This document shows positions 1 through 14,800 of a stretch of 64,000 nucleotides of DNA, one piece after another. Source of the DNA: Scylla paramamosain. Its lineage: Eukaryota; Arthropoda; Malacostraca; Decapoda; Portunidae. The first letter of the stretch is position 1. Each line of letters begins with the position of its first letter. The stretch covers positions 12,350,767 through 12,414,766 of the forward strand of contig NC_087171.1 in NCBI RefSeq assembly GCF_035594125.1, written 5' to 3'. The notes below the pieces were generated by a model. That model made no database searches and had not been told where the DNA came from. It worked only from the letters and a program-made list of their open reading frames with translations. Made by a program: the position numbers and the translations under genes.

Positions 1-56
1 GACCAAATTTAACGAGGAAAGACCACGTATATCCTAAATCCTATCTTTCTGCAGTG

Positions 57-344
57 TGCGTGATTCACCTACGGTCGTCTGCTGGTCACCCAGCTAGCCG
101 TTCCCCTACGAAAGAGCTCAGAGCTCATAGTGACCGATCTTCGCGTAGGACCGAGACCACTGACACACCATACACCGGGACAACGAGGTCACAACCCCTC
201 GGGTTACATCCCGTACCTACTTGCAGCTAGGTGAATAGGGGCTACACATTAAGAGGCTCGCCCACTTGCCTCGCCGCTCCCAGGATCCGAATCCGGGCCT
301 TCTTGGTTGTGAGCCGTGTGCTAACCACTACACTAAACTACGCG
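57..344 (-). mobile_element. tRNA-derived SINE, copy 1
   Basis: On the - strand the element opens with a tRNA-like head: GTAGTGTAGTGGTTAGCAC, an anticodon-like loop CTCACAA, then a degenerate B box. The head most resembles tRNA-Val (anticodon CAC). About 200 nt of tRNA-unrelated body follow. The whole element matches a second copy at 23725-24008. The tRNA head abuts a (GT)n microsatellite (345-368). Confidence 0.8.
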
Positions 345-368
345 GTGTGTGTGTGTGTGTGTGTGTGT
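345..368. repeat. (GT)n microsatellite at SINE head
   Basis: Twelve GT units directly adjoining the tRNA-like end of SINE copy 1. Confidence 0.95.
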
Positions 369-1100
369 CGATATTAGGTGGATTTTTGTATATGTTATTT
401 CCTGCATTAATATAAGAAGGGCAATAAATTTGAGATAAAACAAACAACACCTATTGTAAAGCAAAGAGGAGACTGTCTCCCGCTCCGCTCCCATCAAGAG
501 AAGACGTGAAGCCAGTGGGCGGAACTCACGATCAACAGATAGACCCAAAACATTTCGATCTCCCGTGTTGAGCAATGTGAAAGTATCACTTTTTTTTTTT
601 CTTCTTCTTCTTTTTGCATACTAGATGAAAAAAAAAAATTTAATTTACGAAAAGTACGTTATAGTTTCCTAGATATGTAATGTTACTAATAATAATGTTA
701 TTACGCTATGTGACAAAATTTCACTTTTGTCTTGTCCTTGGCCCCAAACCATAATTTTCCAGTTATTTCCATCTAAAGAAAATAAAAGAGGTTATTTTGA
801 TCACAAGACTTTGCTTTTGTGGTTAGAACAAAGAATTTATATTTTTGCCTTATTTCATTATAGTATGAGTTACTATTGGTTTTCAAGTCAGGTAAAGACC
901 TTTGCAAAATCTCAGTTGCTTATCTAATTGTTTTTTTTTTTTTGAAATGTTGCAAATAAGCTAAAACGATGAAAGATGAAAAATAATATAGTGTTCTAAG
1001 GATTTTTTTTTTTTTTTGATAGGATCATTCTTGAACTGACCAGATCTAGCAAGAAATTTATCATATTTAGAATTTGCTTACATTTCAGAAATCTCAAATC

Positions 1101-1333
1101 TTCCAGAATGTTCTACCATACACTCTTAGAATACAGTAGAAATATGTAGAAGTATCAAGAATTTTCTAGGATCTACAAGAATTTTCTGGAATGATTCAGA
1201 ATATTTTAAAGTAGGTTCAAGAATATTCCAGAAAAATTGAAAACATTCTGAAACACATTCTAGAAAGACTAAGAATATTCTAGAGTACTGCTTGACAATA
1301 TAAAAGTAGGGGCTTGCAGACCAACAGTCAGTT
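1101..1333 (+). promoter_or_regulatory. Heat-shock-type promoter: HSE array, TATA box, initiator
   Basis: Heat-shock elements (alternating GAA/TTC with 2-nt spacers) are densely packed: TTCCAGAATGTTC (1101-1113), GAATTTTC (1159-1166), GAATTTTCTGGAA (1179-1191), a four-unit perfect element TTCAAGAATATTCCAGAA (1216-1233), TTCTAGAA (1258-1265) and GAATATTC (1273-1280). TATAAAAG lies at 1299-1306 and an arthropod initiator TCAGTT at 1328-1333. The initiator A (1330) is 31 nt downstream of the first T of the TATA box, the canonical spacing. This matches the arrangement of hsp70-type promoters. The downstream reading frame is not a heat-shock protein (see next feature). Confidence 0.75.
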
Positions 1334-1373
1334 CTGTTTTGGCTGCCTGAGAAGACACATCACAAGAGGTGAA

Positions 1374-1560
1374 ATGACATCAAAAGGCTGTAATCATTCT
1401 CCAGATGCATTCAGCTACATATGTGGTCAATTCATCAAGACAAGAGCAAAGAAGTTCTCTGTGACAGCAACTTGAAAAATGGTGAATTTTAGCTATTTTG
1501 GGGCAAAAAAAATCATTCTAAAAGCCACAGAAGCAAAGTTTGACAGGAATAATGGATGTT
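1374..1560 (+). pseudogene. Broken fragment of a dispersed SPDAFxYICG-type protein gene
   Basis: The first ATG after the heat-shock promoter opens a 33-codon frame (stop at 1473-1475) reading MTSKGCNHSPDAFSYICGQF and continuing KTRAKKFSVTAT. I recall SPDAFCYICG / KFSVTA / AYFG as the N-terminus of a multicopy arthropod protein family of unknown function. After the stop the same frame continues KMVNFSYFGAKK, which resembles the next block of that family with a few residues lost, so this is a decayed or truncated copy. The family link is from memory. Confidence 0.5.
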
Positions 1561-1779
1561 ACCGCCCGAAGGCAGCAGAGGTTATTATTTTTAGACCCAC
1601 ACGATGACACGAATCGTTTATTGAATCCGGTCAAAACCTGAAGACATATATGGATAGTCAGTCATAAACAATACTCTAGGCCAATAAGTTGTGTTATATA
1701 GTCATTACAGACTAAGGTATTCTTATACAGATAGTTGCTAATATTACACAGGCAGTTGTTAAATTCACGTGTTTTGGGT

Positions 1780-2430
1780 CTTAGGATGATCGTCAAACAG
1801 TACGCACGCCCTTCTTGACAAGTACTCTATCTACCTTCGTCCCCTGCAGTAACGCACGTCCTACCTGCTCGGGTGTCCTCAGTAATGTGTCCCTATCGTC
1901 CTCAGTTACTGCCTGGGTCCCTACACTGCCTATCGCTATCCATTAGCGACGGGGATAAAGTCGGCCTTATCTTAGTCTCATGTCTCATGTCCTTCATCTC
2001 CTTACATGAACACTCAGGCCGTACAAGAAATTCGCTGATTAGACCTCGTCTTGGTCCTCGCTCTGATCTCCAGGTCCTTCCCTTCCTCATCAACAGCCTC
2101 GCTCGTTCAACAACCCTTCCTTGCACCCACTTGGCGGTAACAATGGACATTTTCTATTGTTTTGCAATGGAAAGAGTTGGAAAATAAGACTTGCTTGTCA
2201 AAGACAAAAATCGTCTTACATATTGTAATCGATGGTATTTATGCCAAATAAACATAATATCGAAAGAACTACACCAGTTTCCAGGAGAAATGGTAGTAAA
2301 ACGCTTGGAAGAAGGATATAGGGAAGAGGCCCTCCCGCATACCGGTTTTCAGTGGAGAGTGGATGAAGCCAGTGGGCTGAACCTATTTGGTGGGCGGAGC
2401 TATGCATGGCTACCCAAAACATTAGGGAGA
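1780..2430. other. Compositionally distinct, unrecognised block
   Basis: This stretch is visibly richer in G+C than the AT-rich DNA around it. It contains uninterrupted frames of about 80-104 codons on both strands (1873-2187 +, 2191-2505 +, 1902-2150 -). None resembles a protein I know. It could be part of an old LTR element or other transposon. A short segment near 2380-2440 shares GAAGCCAGTGGGC and ACCCAAAACATT with 510-560, which suggests a dispersed repeat. Confidence 0.3.
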
Positions 2431-2519
2431 GTCGTGCGCAAATCCTCAGTAAGTTTTCATTTTTGCTTTAATTCCTCCATATATCATGTAATTAGTAATT
2501 ATTAATATGACTGGATACA

Positions 2520-3940
2520 GCATAAATTTCACTTGCAAGTTTGAGAGAAAAAAGAAAAAGAAAAAAAAAGCCAAATTTGCCTTCATTGATTCTTTACACT
2601 ATGAAAAGTGGATATTTACTCAAGTCTCCTCAGCAAACGTTATATGTAAATCGTGCTCATTTACCACCTACACTGAACATCTACTAAACTTTTCATCTCT
2701 GACACAGATATAGCCTTCTATGTAGAGCTTTCATGATTTACCATAAAAAAAAAAGTAGTGCACAGAAGAGGTACTTTGAGAAAAGAAAAGACCCACCTAA
2801 TATTATGTGGATGGCGAGAGACAACTCGTCGCCCATTATTTATGTTTCATGATCATATATGTCATTGGTAAAGCAAGAAAGAGAAGATCAAATTGTTAAG
2901 ACACCAATCATTGATGTACATTATATTGTGATAAGAGGTGGACTGACCAATGACTAAAACAAACATGAAAAACGTTACTACCACAGGCAAAACATTTCAG
3001 CCAATTCTACGAACACAAACAACAGATCCTAGACATAAAGTCACAAACTGTTTACGTAATATGCTAATATGCTACAACAACCAGTGTGGTATGCTACAGC
3101 AGCCAGTAGATTAAGTAAAAAAAAAAAAAGATAAATAAATAATGAAAATTTGTGGAAAGCTTCTTGGTGACAGTCTTTTAGGTGAATAGATGGAACATCA
3201 ATATCATATAACATACTGCAAAGTTGATTTTCTCTATATTTTTCATTATATCCAAGGGAGACAATGCACAGACAACCATCTCAATATATTTACATGCATA
3301 CAATAGTGAGCCTCGGTCTGGTTCCTTTGCACAAAAAAAAAAAAAAAAAGGAAATCTATTAAATCCATTTTTTTTTTTTCCTATAGAATATGCATAATAA
3401 CTATTTGCTATTCTTATAATATGGTGGGCTAGGTTAGGTTAAATTGGGCGACATATTATTATCAGTGATGTATTAAGGGATGGTGATGGCAGCTGGAATG
3501 ACCTCAGGGGAGGCTACCATGGGGCCATGCAAAAAGGGAACAAAATAGTAATGAATTCAAATGTTCCAATTAAAAAAAGAAAAAAAAAGTTGGTCAGGGA
3601 ATCAGAGAGGCCCATGATTGCCTCACCGCCCAGGGCTCAAGACACTCTTACCCCAACACTGCTTTTGGAAAAGAATTCAAGGTTTTGCTAAGAAATTACA
3701 ATGTGTTAATATTAATTATGAAGCCACAAGGAATTATATATTCCAGTAAATTTGATTACTATTTGCATGTGTAATTCATAGCCGTCAGTAAAAAAAAAAA
3801 AGTTAATATTGTGGCAGATCAGTTTGTAACATACAAACTCAGCAAGATTTATCACATAATTTAACACTTCTAATAGTTAATAGTAAGTGTTCACTGCACT
3901 TCTGATGATACATGTAGAACTCTCCATTACTTTAATTTGA
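2520..3940. other. AT-rich intergenic DNA, nothing recognised
   Basis: Only short poly(A)/poly(T) runs and no coding or element structure that I can support. Confidence 0.5.
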
Positions 3941-3948
3941 CTGGGTTG

Positions 3949-4281
3949 TATGTGGATCTCACAGAAGATGAGCTGCAAGTGAAATTCTCGAAATAACGCC
4001 ATATGATCTCCCGCGTCTTTTGGCGTACTCATGATCGAACCCAGTTTTCTAACATTCCATGTGATGATTGGCCATGACTTTACAGTTTACCATTGAAATG
4101 ATATCTCTCCATCGTCACTCCGCCTGGTGCACCTATAGAGCGAACAAGCAGGCATAATAGGAAAATGTTGAGGTGCGTGAGTGTCGGGATCATCGGTAAC
4201 TGCAAAACGTTTGGGTTGACTTCCGAGAAGTCATTTAGAGTCAGAAGTCACTTGCAGCTCGTCTCCTGTGAGATCCACATG
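3949..4281. mobile_element. Small inverted-repeat element (MITE-like)
   Basis: Arms of 34 nt at 3949-3982 and 4248-4281 are inverted copies with about three mismatches; both contain ATGTGGATCTCACAG and GAGCTGCAAGTGA. They enclose about 265 nt with no coding capacity. No clear target-site duplication was found, so the class is open. Confidence 0.5.
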
Positions 4282-4381
4282 CAAGCAAATCGTGTGTCAT
4301 ATGATATTAGGTTGAAGAGCACTTATTTAGAATTACGTGTAATATATCATGTCACTGTACACTTAGAAGGCATCTAATGAT

Positions 4382-6600
<2,219 letters not shown>

Positions 6601-6618
6601 GTTCTGCATTTTTTTTTG

Positions 6619-6619
<1 letters not shown>

Positions 6620-6658
<39 letters not shown>
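6620..6658. repeat. (CA)n microsatellite
   Basis: About 19 CA units. Confidence 0.97.
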
Positions 6659-6660
<2 letters not shown>

Positions 6661-6800
6661 GAGGGGGAAGTGGTGTGTGGTAGAAATATTAATGACCTTA
6701 AGGAAAAGTTGGATAAAAACAGTTATGGAGACGGGACAGTACAATCTTAGCTCTTCTCCCGTATGTCACAACAGGTAAATACAACTAGGTAAATACACAC
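6659..6800 (+). mobile_element. Probable CR1-like LINE 3' end
   Basis: The sequence reads LKEKLDKN-like codons followed by YGDGT and ends in a repeated GTAAATACA(ACTAG) tail, a pattern I associate with 3' ends of short CR1-like LINE fragments in decapods. The link is from memory. Confidence 0.4.
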
Positions 6801-7354
6801 CGTAACGATATTTTACTTACTATGAATGTGGATTTTCTTTACATGACAATATAATTTTGGGAAAACGATTCTACTCGTAGGAAATTCAGGAAGAGTAATG
6901 TCAATGGATGATAACAGCACTGTACTCGTGCGTGGAAAATTACTAGTATTCGTGAAATTACCTAGATTCATTGTTCTTTTTCGCATATCTAGTGATCTTA
7001 ATCCCACTGCTTCTTGAAAATTTCACCCAGTGTCATAGCGTGCACTTCAAACCATTTATTTTGTGGCATTAGAGATATTCCCTTGGTTTTGTTTTCATAT
7101 GCATGTGCATGTATTTGGTTGTGAAGAGGTGTCAATTAAATTAATTTAGCTTCGTGTCATTTGTTTCAAAAGTCTGTCCTCCGCTTCAAAAGTCTGTCCT
7201 CCACTGGCATTTCTTTCTAAATATCTCTGGATGCTGAAGGAATCTTATGGGGAATATAGTAAATAAGTACATATAGGCAGTTCATTAACTCCTTCAAACA
7301 AATATAATAATAAATCATAGCATGTGGTGTATGGCAACTACTGAGTGTGGTGTA

Positions 7355-7512
7355 GTGTGTAAATAGCCGCGGCGAGTGTCAGTCAGCCTCACTTTCCTAC
7401 CACTGGCAAAGGCACAAGGAGCGGCGATACTCCCCAGCGACTTTGTGACTGAACAGTGAAGTGACTCGGTGATCCCATCGCATCCCACCTCGGGTGTACC
7501 TTCATGTTAAGA
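7355..7512 (+). promoter_or_regulatory. Candidate MTHFR promoter and non-coding first exon
   Basis: The coding exon of MTHFR opens with a splice acceptor at 8785, so an upstream untranslated exon must exist. The best candidate ends at 7512 with a consensus donor (A|GTGAGT). A TCAGT arthropod-type initiator at 7379-7383 lies upstream. The stretch 7365-7500 is visibly richer in G+C than its surroundings. A TAAATAG at 7360 sits too close to the initiator to be a confident TATA box. The assignment is inference; transcript data would settle it. Confidence 0.3.
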
Positions 7513-8809
7513 GTGAGTCACCACCAAAAACTCGCACTTACCGAGGAAGTATATACAGTTGTCATAGATGTCAGGCTCCAGGGTGTAGTGTGAAGGATGT
7601 GTGAATCGAGCTGGCTGTCAGAGGATAGTTATAATTCGAGGTATCCCAGATTTTGGTGTCCGCAGTGTGTTCCTTGGCTTACTGTTAGTGGTAGATAAGA
7701 GGCTTGAGGATTGTGTTCTTGGTGCTTTCCTCCTCATGAAGGCTTCTCACATACCTCGAGAATGATATGCGAGTTGTCTTGCCTCTGTTGGTTGATTTTG
7801 ACCTTTCAAATACTGTTCTGAGATGTAGAGACAAAGGATGTTTCATAGGTGATGGATCCGGTATAGCTGTTTAAAATAAACATGATCCACACTGCAGCAT
7901 CCTCCACGATAAGTCCGGAGATAAGTGCTGCTATAAGTATTTAATTCCCTTGTCTCTACTTGTCATAAAGATTTTGTCAATGACAAATTTCAATTCATTG
8001 AGTCACATAATGGTTACAGTTGGTAAGTGGTGTGTAATGTCATAATCTAAGAAGAAACTTAAAACCTTGTTGTGGCTGGAGCTTCAAGGGCTATCAGATT
8101 TATCTTGCTGACATCTAATATAGTCCCAGTCCCACCAATGTTCAAGATGTTGTACCTCATATCTCCATGTAGGGGTTCAGTCCCTAATGAGGGTGCCTTT
8201 CATAGTTAGGTTTAGCCTTCCTTCAGATAAATTTCTCAGCATTTTCATGATGTTCCTCAGAGAGAGCATGGCAAAAGGAGAAATAGTCAATTATATGATG
8301 AAGTAGCTTAGAAAACATAGAGGTATGTTAAAGATGTACTGCCTTTTGTTTGAAGATACATATTGTCCCCTCCATCTTGAGTAATCAGTAGAAACACTGA
8401 GAAATTTATCTGAAGATGGGATAAATTGGGCATGAGAGACCTTTACTGTGAACTGAACTTCTGACATTATGACCATAACAATTGTCAAGTACCAAGGTAA
8501 TTTTTGGCTTTGTACTCCTGGTCACTGCAGATTATCAAGCTCATTAAATGAAGCAGTTTTTTTTTAAGAGACTTGATATATGAGGGTTATTACTGGTGAG
8601 AGAAATTTTGAAAGGGAGAACACCTTGTGCCTTGCTTGAATCATGGATATGGAGAATTATATAATGAAGACTTAAATCAGAGGAAGATAGAATGCTACAT
8701 TACAATAAGTGGTGATACATCTTAGGAGGGGAAAGAGTTTTTGTAATGATAATAGAAATTTAAATTGATACACTATCAATTACAGGTGTGAAAGAAGAAG
8801 ATTAACACC

Positions 8810-11800
8810 ATGGTGAAAGAAGAGGTAGCAGACCAGCTGCTGGCAATGGCATCATCACATCTCTCACCAAAAGACTCTTCCATAGCCTTGCCTATCCTTA
8901 AGGAGATCCTAATACAGAGGGAGAATGCCAGATCATCAGGTACAGTCAGGAAAACAAAATGATTCTACTGTTTCTTCAAAGTATTTGGTATACATGCCAG
9001 TTGCATGGGTTTAAAGAGTGTTATCACAATCAGGCATACCAATAATTTCAAACTTACTAGTCATGAATGAATAATTTTTACATCCATCATGACAAAGAAT
9101 TTTATGGTGACACTAAAGAGTATAGTACTTCAGGAACTTTGTATTTCAAATATATTTTTTTACATGGACATTTATGTGAGGTGAAGACTACATTTTTAAA
9201 GTGCTTGTTATATTTTATTATTTCAGTCACTTAATACATATAAATACATATTTTGCTCTTGCACATCACAGACCATATAAGTCCAGAAGATGAAAGTCAT
9301 CTCATACATGAGCCAGAGTACCTTTCTGGCTACCACAATCTTAAGGAAAAGATTCAAAGTAGAATTGAGTCCAAGGACAAGTTCTTTTCTCTGGAATTCT
9401 TCCCACCAAGGACGAAAGGAGGTGCAGTCAACCTTTTGGCTAGGTAAGGAAATTCTAAAAAGATATAATCTATAATCCTTGAAAGGTGGATGATTTGCTT
9501 GTACATGTAACTGTAGGTTGGCTTAAATCTTTGTAATTTGTGGTTTCTGTTAATGTGCACTGTTAATGTCCATGAAACAGAAGAAAGATCATTTACCAGC
9601 TGCCTTCTATTGAGCCACTGCTTTGTGGATGCACATTTTTCCATCTTATTGAATTGGTATTGAACATACTTATATTCCATTTCTTCCCTTGTATCTGGTC
9701 CCTTGATGATAATTGTGACAAATAACTTGAATTGTTGGTGATTGTGGTGATTATTTTATGATTTGTAGTGAACATAATCTGTCATGTTCCTTTAAAGGTT
9801 TGACCGCATGCGTGAGGGTGACCCATTGTTCTGTGATGTCACCTGGCATCCAGCAGGCAACCCTGGTGGAGATACAGAGACCTCCTCTTTAACTATAGCA
9901 GGTGTGGACTTGTCTTTTTCAATGTCAGTCTTCTTCACCCTATAGTACGAGATATACAAAAAGGAAGAAAATAATAAATAAAAACTTCAACTATCCTCCA
10001 TACTCTGTTTATTAGGTGACCATTTTTGTCTCTCTATATTTTGTGGTAGCCTAAGTGTAAGTGGCTAATAAAATACCATCCACTTTTGAAGGAGGTGATG
10101 ACTTGAGTAATCATAATGATGTGTTAAATTGAAAATTTATTAAAGCTAAGTAATTTCTTTTACCATTTTGATGCAATGTACATTATGAACTTTTCATGTT
10201 ACTTCTTTATTTTATCTCAGACATGTATGTAACATTGATGAGAATGAACATGACCCTTCTAAAGGTTTGATCGTAAAAACAGACCCATAATATCACAATC
10301 AGTTCCTTTTGAGTATCTGCTGCCTACCATTGTAGTAGAAAGTGAAAATGTATGCTTTCTTAATTAATCCTCAGGTGCTGCCCTCAACTACTGTGGTCTA
10401 GAAACAATGCTGCATATGACATGCTGCAGCATGACTAAAAGTGAGATCTCCCACCACCTACAGCGAGCAAAAGAAGTTGGTATTCGCAATATTTTGGCAT
10501 TGAGAGGGGGTGAGAATTTAATTTTTTCCAGTTATTGAAATCAAAATATTTTATAAATATTGTCTGGTGGTTGGTTCATTTTTGAGGCTAAACATGTGAA
10601 AAATAGGTTGGATAAAAACTGTTTGTAATGGAAAGTGTATATATGTATTGCATTAAGTGAAATCTTTCTTCTCAGATCCTCCAATTGGTCATGATGACTG
10701 GGTGGCTCCAGAAAATGGGTTCAGTTATGCTGCAGACCTGATCAGGCACATAAGGAAAGAGTTTGGCCAATATTTTGTACTTTGTGTTGCTGGCTATCCC
10801 AATGGACACCCAGAAGCAGTATCTTATGAGGATGATCTCCACCACCTCAAAGAAAAGGTAATTGATTATGTTTAATTATATGTTCTCAAAAGAGATGAGC
10901 TGTTGTCATAGCTGGGTGTGATAAAAATAATTTATCACAACTAATAAATTGACAGTGATAATCTTAATGGCAATAACCAATAATCGATAGCCAGTGATAA
11001 ATTTATTGCCTGATAACCAATAAATTAATAAATCAATAAATCCAGTTCTGATAACGATATTGATGTTTTAAATAAAAAAAATTGATAAATTCAAATCTTT
11101 ATTTTCACCTTTATCTCGGAAAACTTTAAAAATCTTAGAAAAAAAATTCAAATTTAATGTTTATCCTTTCTCTTCTTTAATGAAAAGTACTGTTTTAAGT
11201 AAAATAACTACATTTCATTTTGAAAAATAAAAATTTCAACATGTTCATGTTCCAAAAACTAAAATGATCAATTATTACTAGTTTGGAACCAAAAGTATTG
11301 GTGATACCGATGAATCAGTAATGCAAAAAAAATAATTATTGGATAACTGATGACACCCACCTATAGCTGTTGTAAGAGAGAACGAAAGTCTTTGATCATG
11401 AGAGAAGAGGAAAGATGGTGATTCTCAACTTTACATTCAAAAGTAAACACTAATGTAAACTGATTTTTAATACAGCAGTTAAAGGATCACAATACCTTTT
11501 GGTACAAGAAAACCCATATTTAGGAAAGTAATGCTTTACATAATCAATAGATTGTGGGTCATTCATAATACCACACTTAATTTGCATCTCTGAAGCTGAC
11601 AGGGTTCCACAACTAGAATTTTATCAGAGTAAATTAAGACATATTTGCTATAATTCTTTTCATTCAGGTAAATATAATATTGTTAGTAGCCTAATAAAGT
11701 CTTTAATTCCATCTTGATTTTACATTTACAGAAAAATATAATAACTCTTTCAGGTGGATGCTGGTGCTGATTTCATCATCACTCAGCTCTTTTTCAAAGC

Positions 11801-14800
11801 TCAGACTTTCATAAAATTTGTGACTGACTGTAGAGCCATTGGCATAGAATGCCCTATCCTACCTGGCATCATGCCCATTCAGAGTTATGATTCCTTACGA
11901 CACATTGTGAAGCTCTCTAAGCTGGATGTCCCTCAAGATATCATTGATGCTGTGACCCCTCTGAAGGGCAATGATGAAGCTATCAGAAACTATGGCATCC
12001 ATCAGACCACTACCCTCATCAAAGAGCTTTTTAATGCAGACATGGCACCTGGAATTCATTTTTACACCCTCAACAGGTGAGATGTCAAAATATTTGTCTT
12101 CTACCACATATTTTCTTTATGGTAGCAAAAGAAACTTGTAGAATAGCATGTATAATATTTTGTTATTTTTTGATAAGAAAAGACATTGATTTTATTAATT
12201 TTTACAAATTTCCTCTGCTCCTTCAAAGTATATTAGTGTTGAGAGACAATATATTCTGCAAAATGAGTTAAGATGTATGAAATTTAGTTTCTCACGATAT
12301 CTATCTTTAAATTGCACATTGTTTTGCATTATGACTGCATTCTGTATTTTCTTTAAATGAGGTAATGCTAGCCTGCAAGGCTTGGACAGATATTATGGTT
12401 TACTCTTTTTTTTTCTTTCTTTCCAAGTTAATGATTTTCTTATCCATTCAGTATTAATACAAATAAATTAATTCAGTGTTGATAATAATACTGCATTCAA
12501 CTTACAGAGAAGTTTATAGCAATATTAAACTGAACAACTGATAGTTGTTGATAGTAATATCCAACTTACAGAGAAGTGGCCACAACAGCCATTCTCAAGC
12601 AGCTTGGTCTTTGGTCTGCAACACCCCGCCGACCTCTGCCCTGGAAGATGGCTGCCAATCACAAGCGTAGTGGAGAGGATGTTCGGCCAATATTCTGGGC
12701 CTCTCGACCTAAGGCTTATGTATTTAGGTGAGTTTTTATTTTATTTTATTTATTTGATTTTCATTTATGTGTGTGTTAAGATGGTTTAGGCATGTCAAGA
12801 GAATGGAGGATAGAAAATTAGTAGAGAATAATGAGGTCAAGTGTGTGCAATAAAAGGTTAGGAGGAAGCCCATGATTGTAGTGGATGAACCATGTGAAGA
12901 GAGTGCTGAATGAGAAAGGAATAACTGTGCAGCAAGCAAGAATGATTATTCATGGTAAGAGATGAATGGAGAGCAACAGTGGTCAGTGCGTGAAGATGAT
13001 GCTGTCCTATCGACCTCTGGGATGTGTTGTGGCCAGACTGGTGGGGCCCATTGGACACAGTAAGAGTGCAGGACTTTCTGTAGAAAGAATCCTGCATTTG
13101 CTGTGGTCTAAGGTTTGGAGTAAGTGCAGGGTAGAGAATGGTCAGCAATGTAAAATTGGAATTCTTTCATGAATTATGGTATATATGAAGATATATTTCA
13201 CATCTTTTCTGTGATGAAAGGTTGTATGTTAGTTTCATGCTGCTTACATAATGGATCCTGAATGGTCAACAGAACACAGCACTGGGATGAATTTCCCAAT
13301 GGAAGATGGGGCAGCTCCGAATCTCCTGCTTTTGGTGAACTTAAGGACTATTACCTGTTTTACTTAAAAGTAAGAAAAATGCTTTTGTTATGGAATACTG
13401 ATGTGGCTTGATATGTTATAAAATATCAGTTTACTTATTTTATAATGTTCATAGTAGGATTTTATATAAAAGGCAACTTAAAAGAGATGGGACAATGAGG
13501 CAAGGAATCACATTTTTCTGTAAGTTTGCTCCTACTATTAAACAAGGAATAGTGTAAACAACTTGCCTTGGTTGCCCTCTGTACTGTGGATGTCAGCCAG
13601 CTATATAGGTAGATGATGGTTTTAGTCTTGAAAGTAATTTTTTAAAACTTAATGTGTACTGTAAAGATTTTCTTGATTGGATCACTGTTGTTGATAGTCT
13701 TACTTAGATATTATATATTCAGATAGGTATTTTATATGTTCATATTGTTCCTCTTACAGAGCACAAGCACCAAAGAAGAGCTGTTGAATATGTGGGGTGA
13801 GAGATTGGAGAGTGAACAAGATGTGTGGGATGTATTTCACGCATATCTCACGGGCTCATGCAACCCCAAGACTGGCAAGAAAGTTACAAAGGTAAGTTAT
13901 CATTTACAGGAGTGATAAAACTTACTCTATCTTTATATAATTTGTAGTGTGAAGGAAAATAAGAGAAGCCTTATAATTAACTTATATTTTCTGCTATGGC
14001 AGATGTACCTTCTCATTTCATAGGGGACCTTCCAATGACTTGGAAAAATCCCTTGTGGGATACATCATAATATGTAATTTTTTTTTAGGGTTAATTTTAT
14101 TTCTTATTTTTAGCACTCTCCATCTTCTTTCCATCTTAAGTCTTTTTGTGAATGAGTCTGTGATTGCCTTGCTTTCAGGTTCCATGGAATGATGATGAAC
14201 TCAGTGCAGAGACAGCATTACTGACAGAAAAACTGGCAAATTTTAACAAACGAGGAGTTCTCACTATTAACTCTCAGGTGAGCTGTAGAACTTCAAAAAA
14301 CATGGAGACAGTGTTTTTCATAAACATTAGTTATATTTGGCAATCAGTTCTGTCCAATCCACTCATTATGGAAAAGTTACCAGGATGTAAAAGATTTTGA
14401 TGGAATCAGATAGGAAGTCAGAGGAAGAATGATTGTACTGCGATATTTTTGTATATACAGTAGGAATGTGCACATGCTGATTGACTGGTGCAAGCATACA
14501 CTTGTCAGTTGTGAACATGCTGAATGTAGAACATTAGCTGCATGTGTGTGACTAATGTAAACAAATATTTTCAATCTGAGACAGACCAAAGTTGCACACT
14601 GTATCTACAAGGAAATAAGGAGATTATAAACTGGCTATAAATTTAGTTTAGATTTGTTCATTATACCAAACTGGTTTTCTGTTGTTCCATGTTCTTATAA
14701 CAGTGCAGTAGAATCATAAAGGTATCCTGATGAATTTAAATATGCTCATGATGATACTGAATATAGCCTTAGCAATGCTGAAATTTTACCTTGCATTTTT

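Noticed and set aside
57..344. Functional tRNA gene
   Set aside because: The tRNA-like head has degenerate stems and continues into a shared 200-nt body, so it is a SINE rather than a tRNA gene.
3427..3441. Arthropod telomere-like TTAGG pair
   Set aside because: Only two units; far too short to indicate a telomeric tract.
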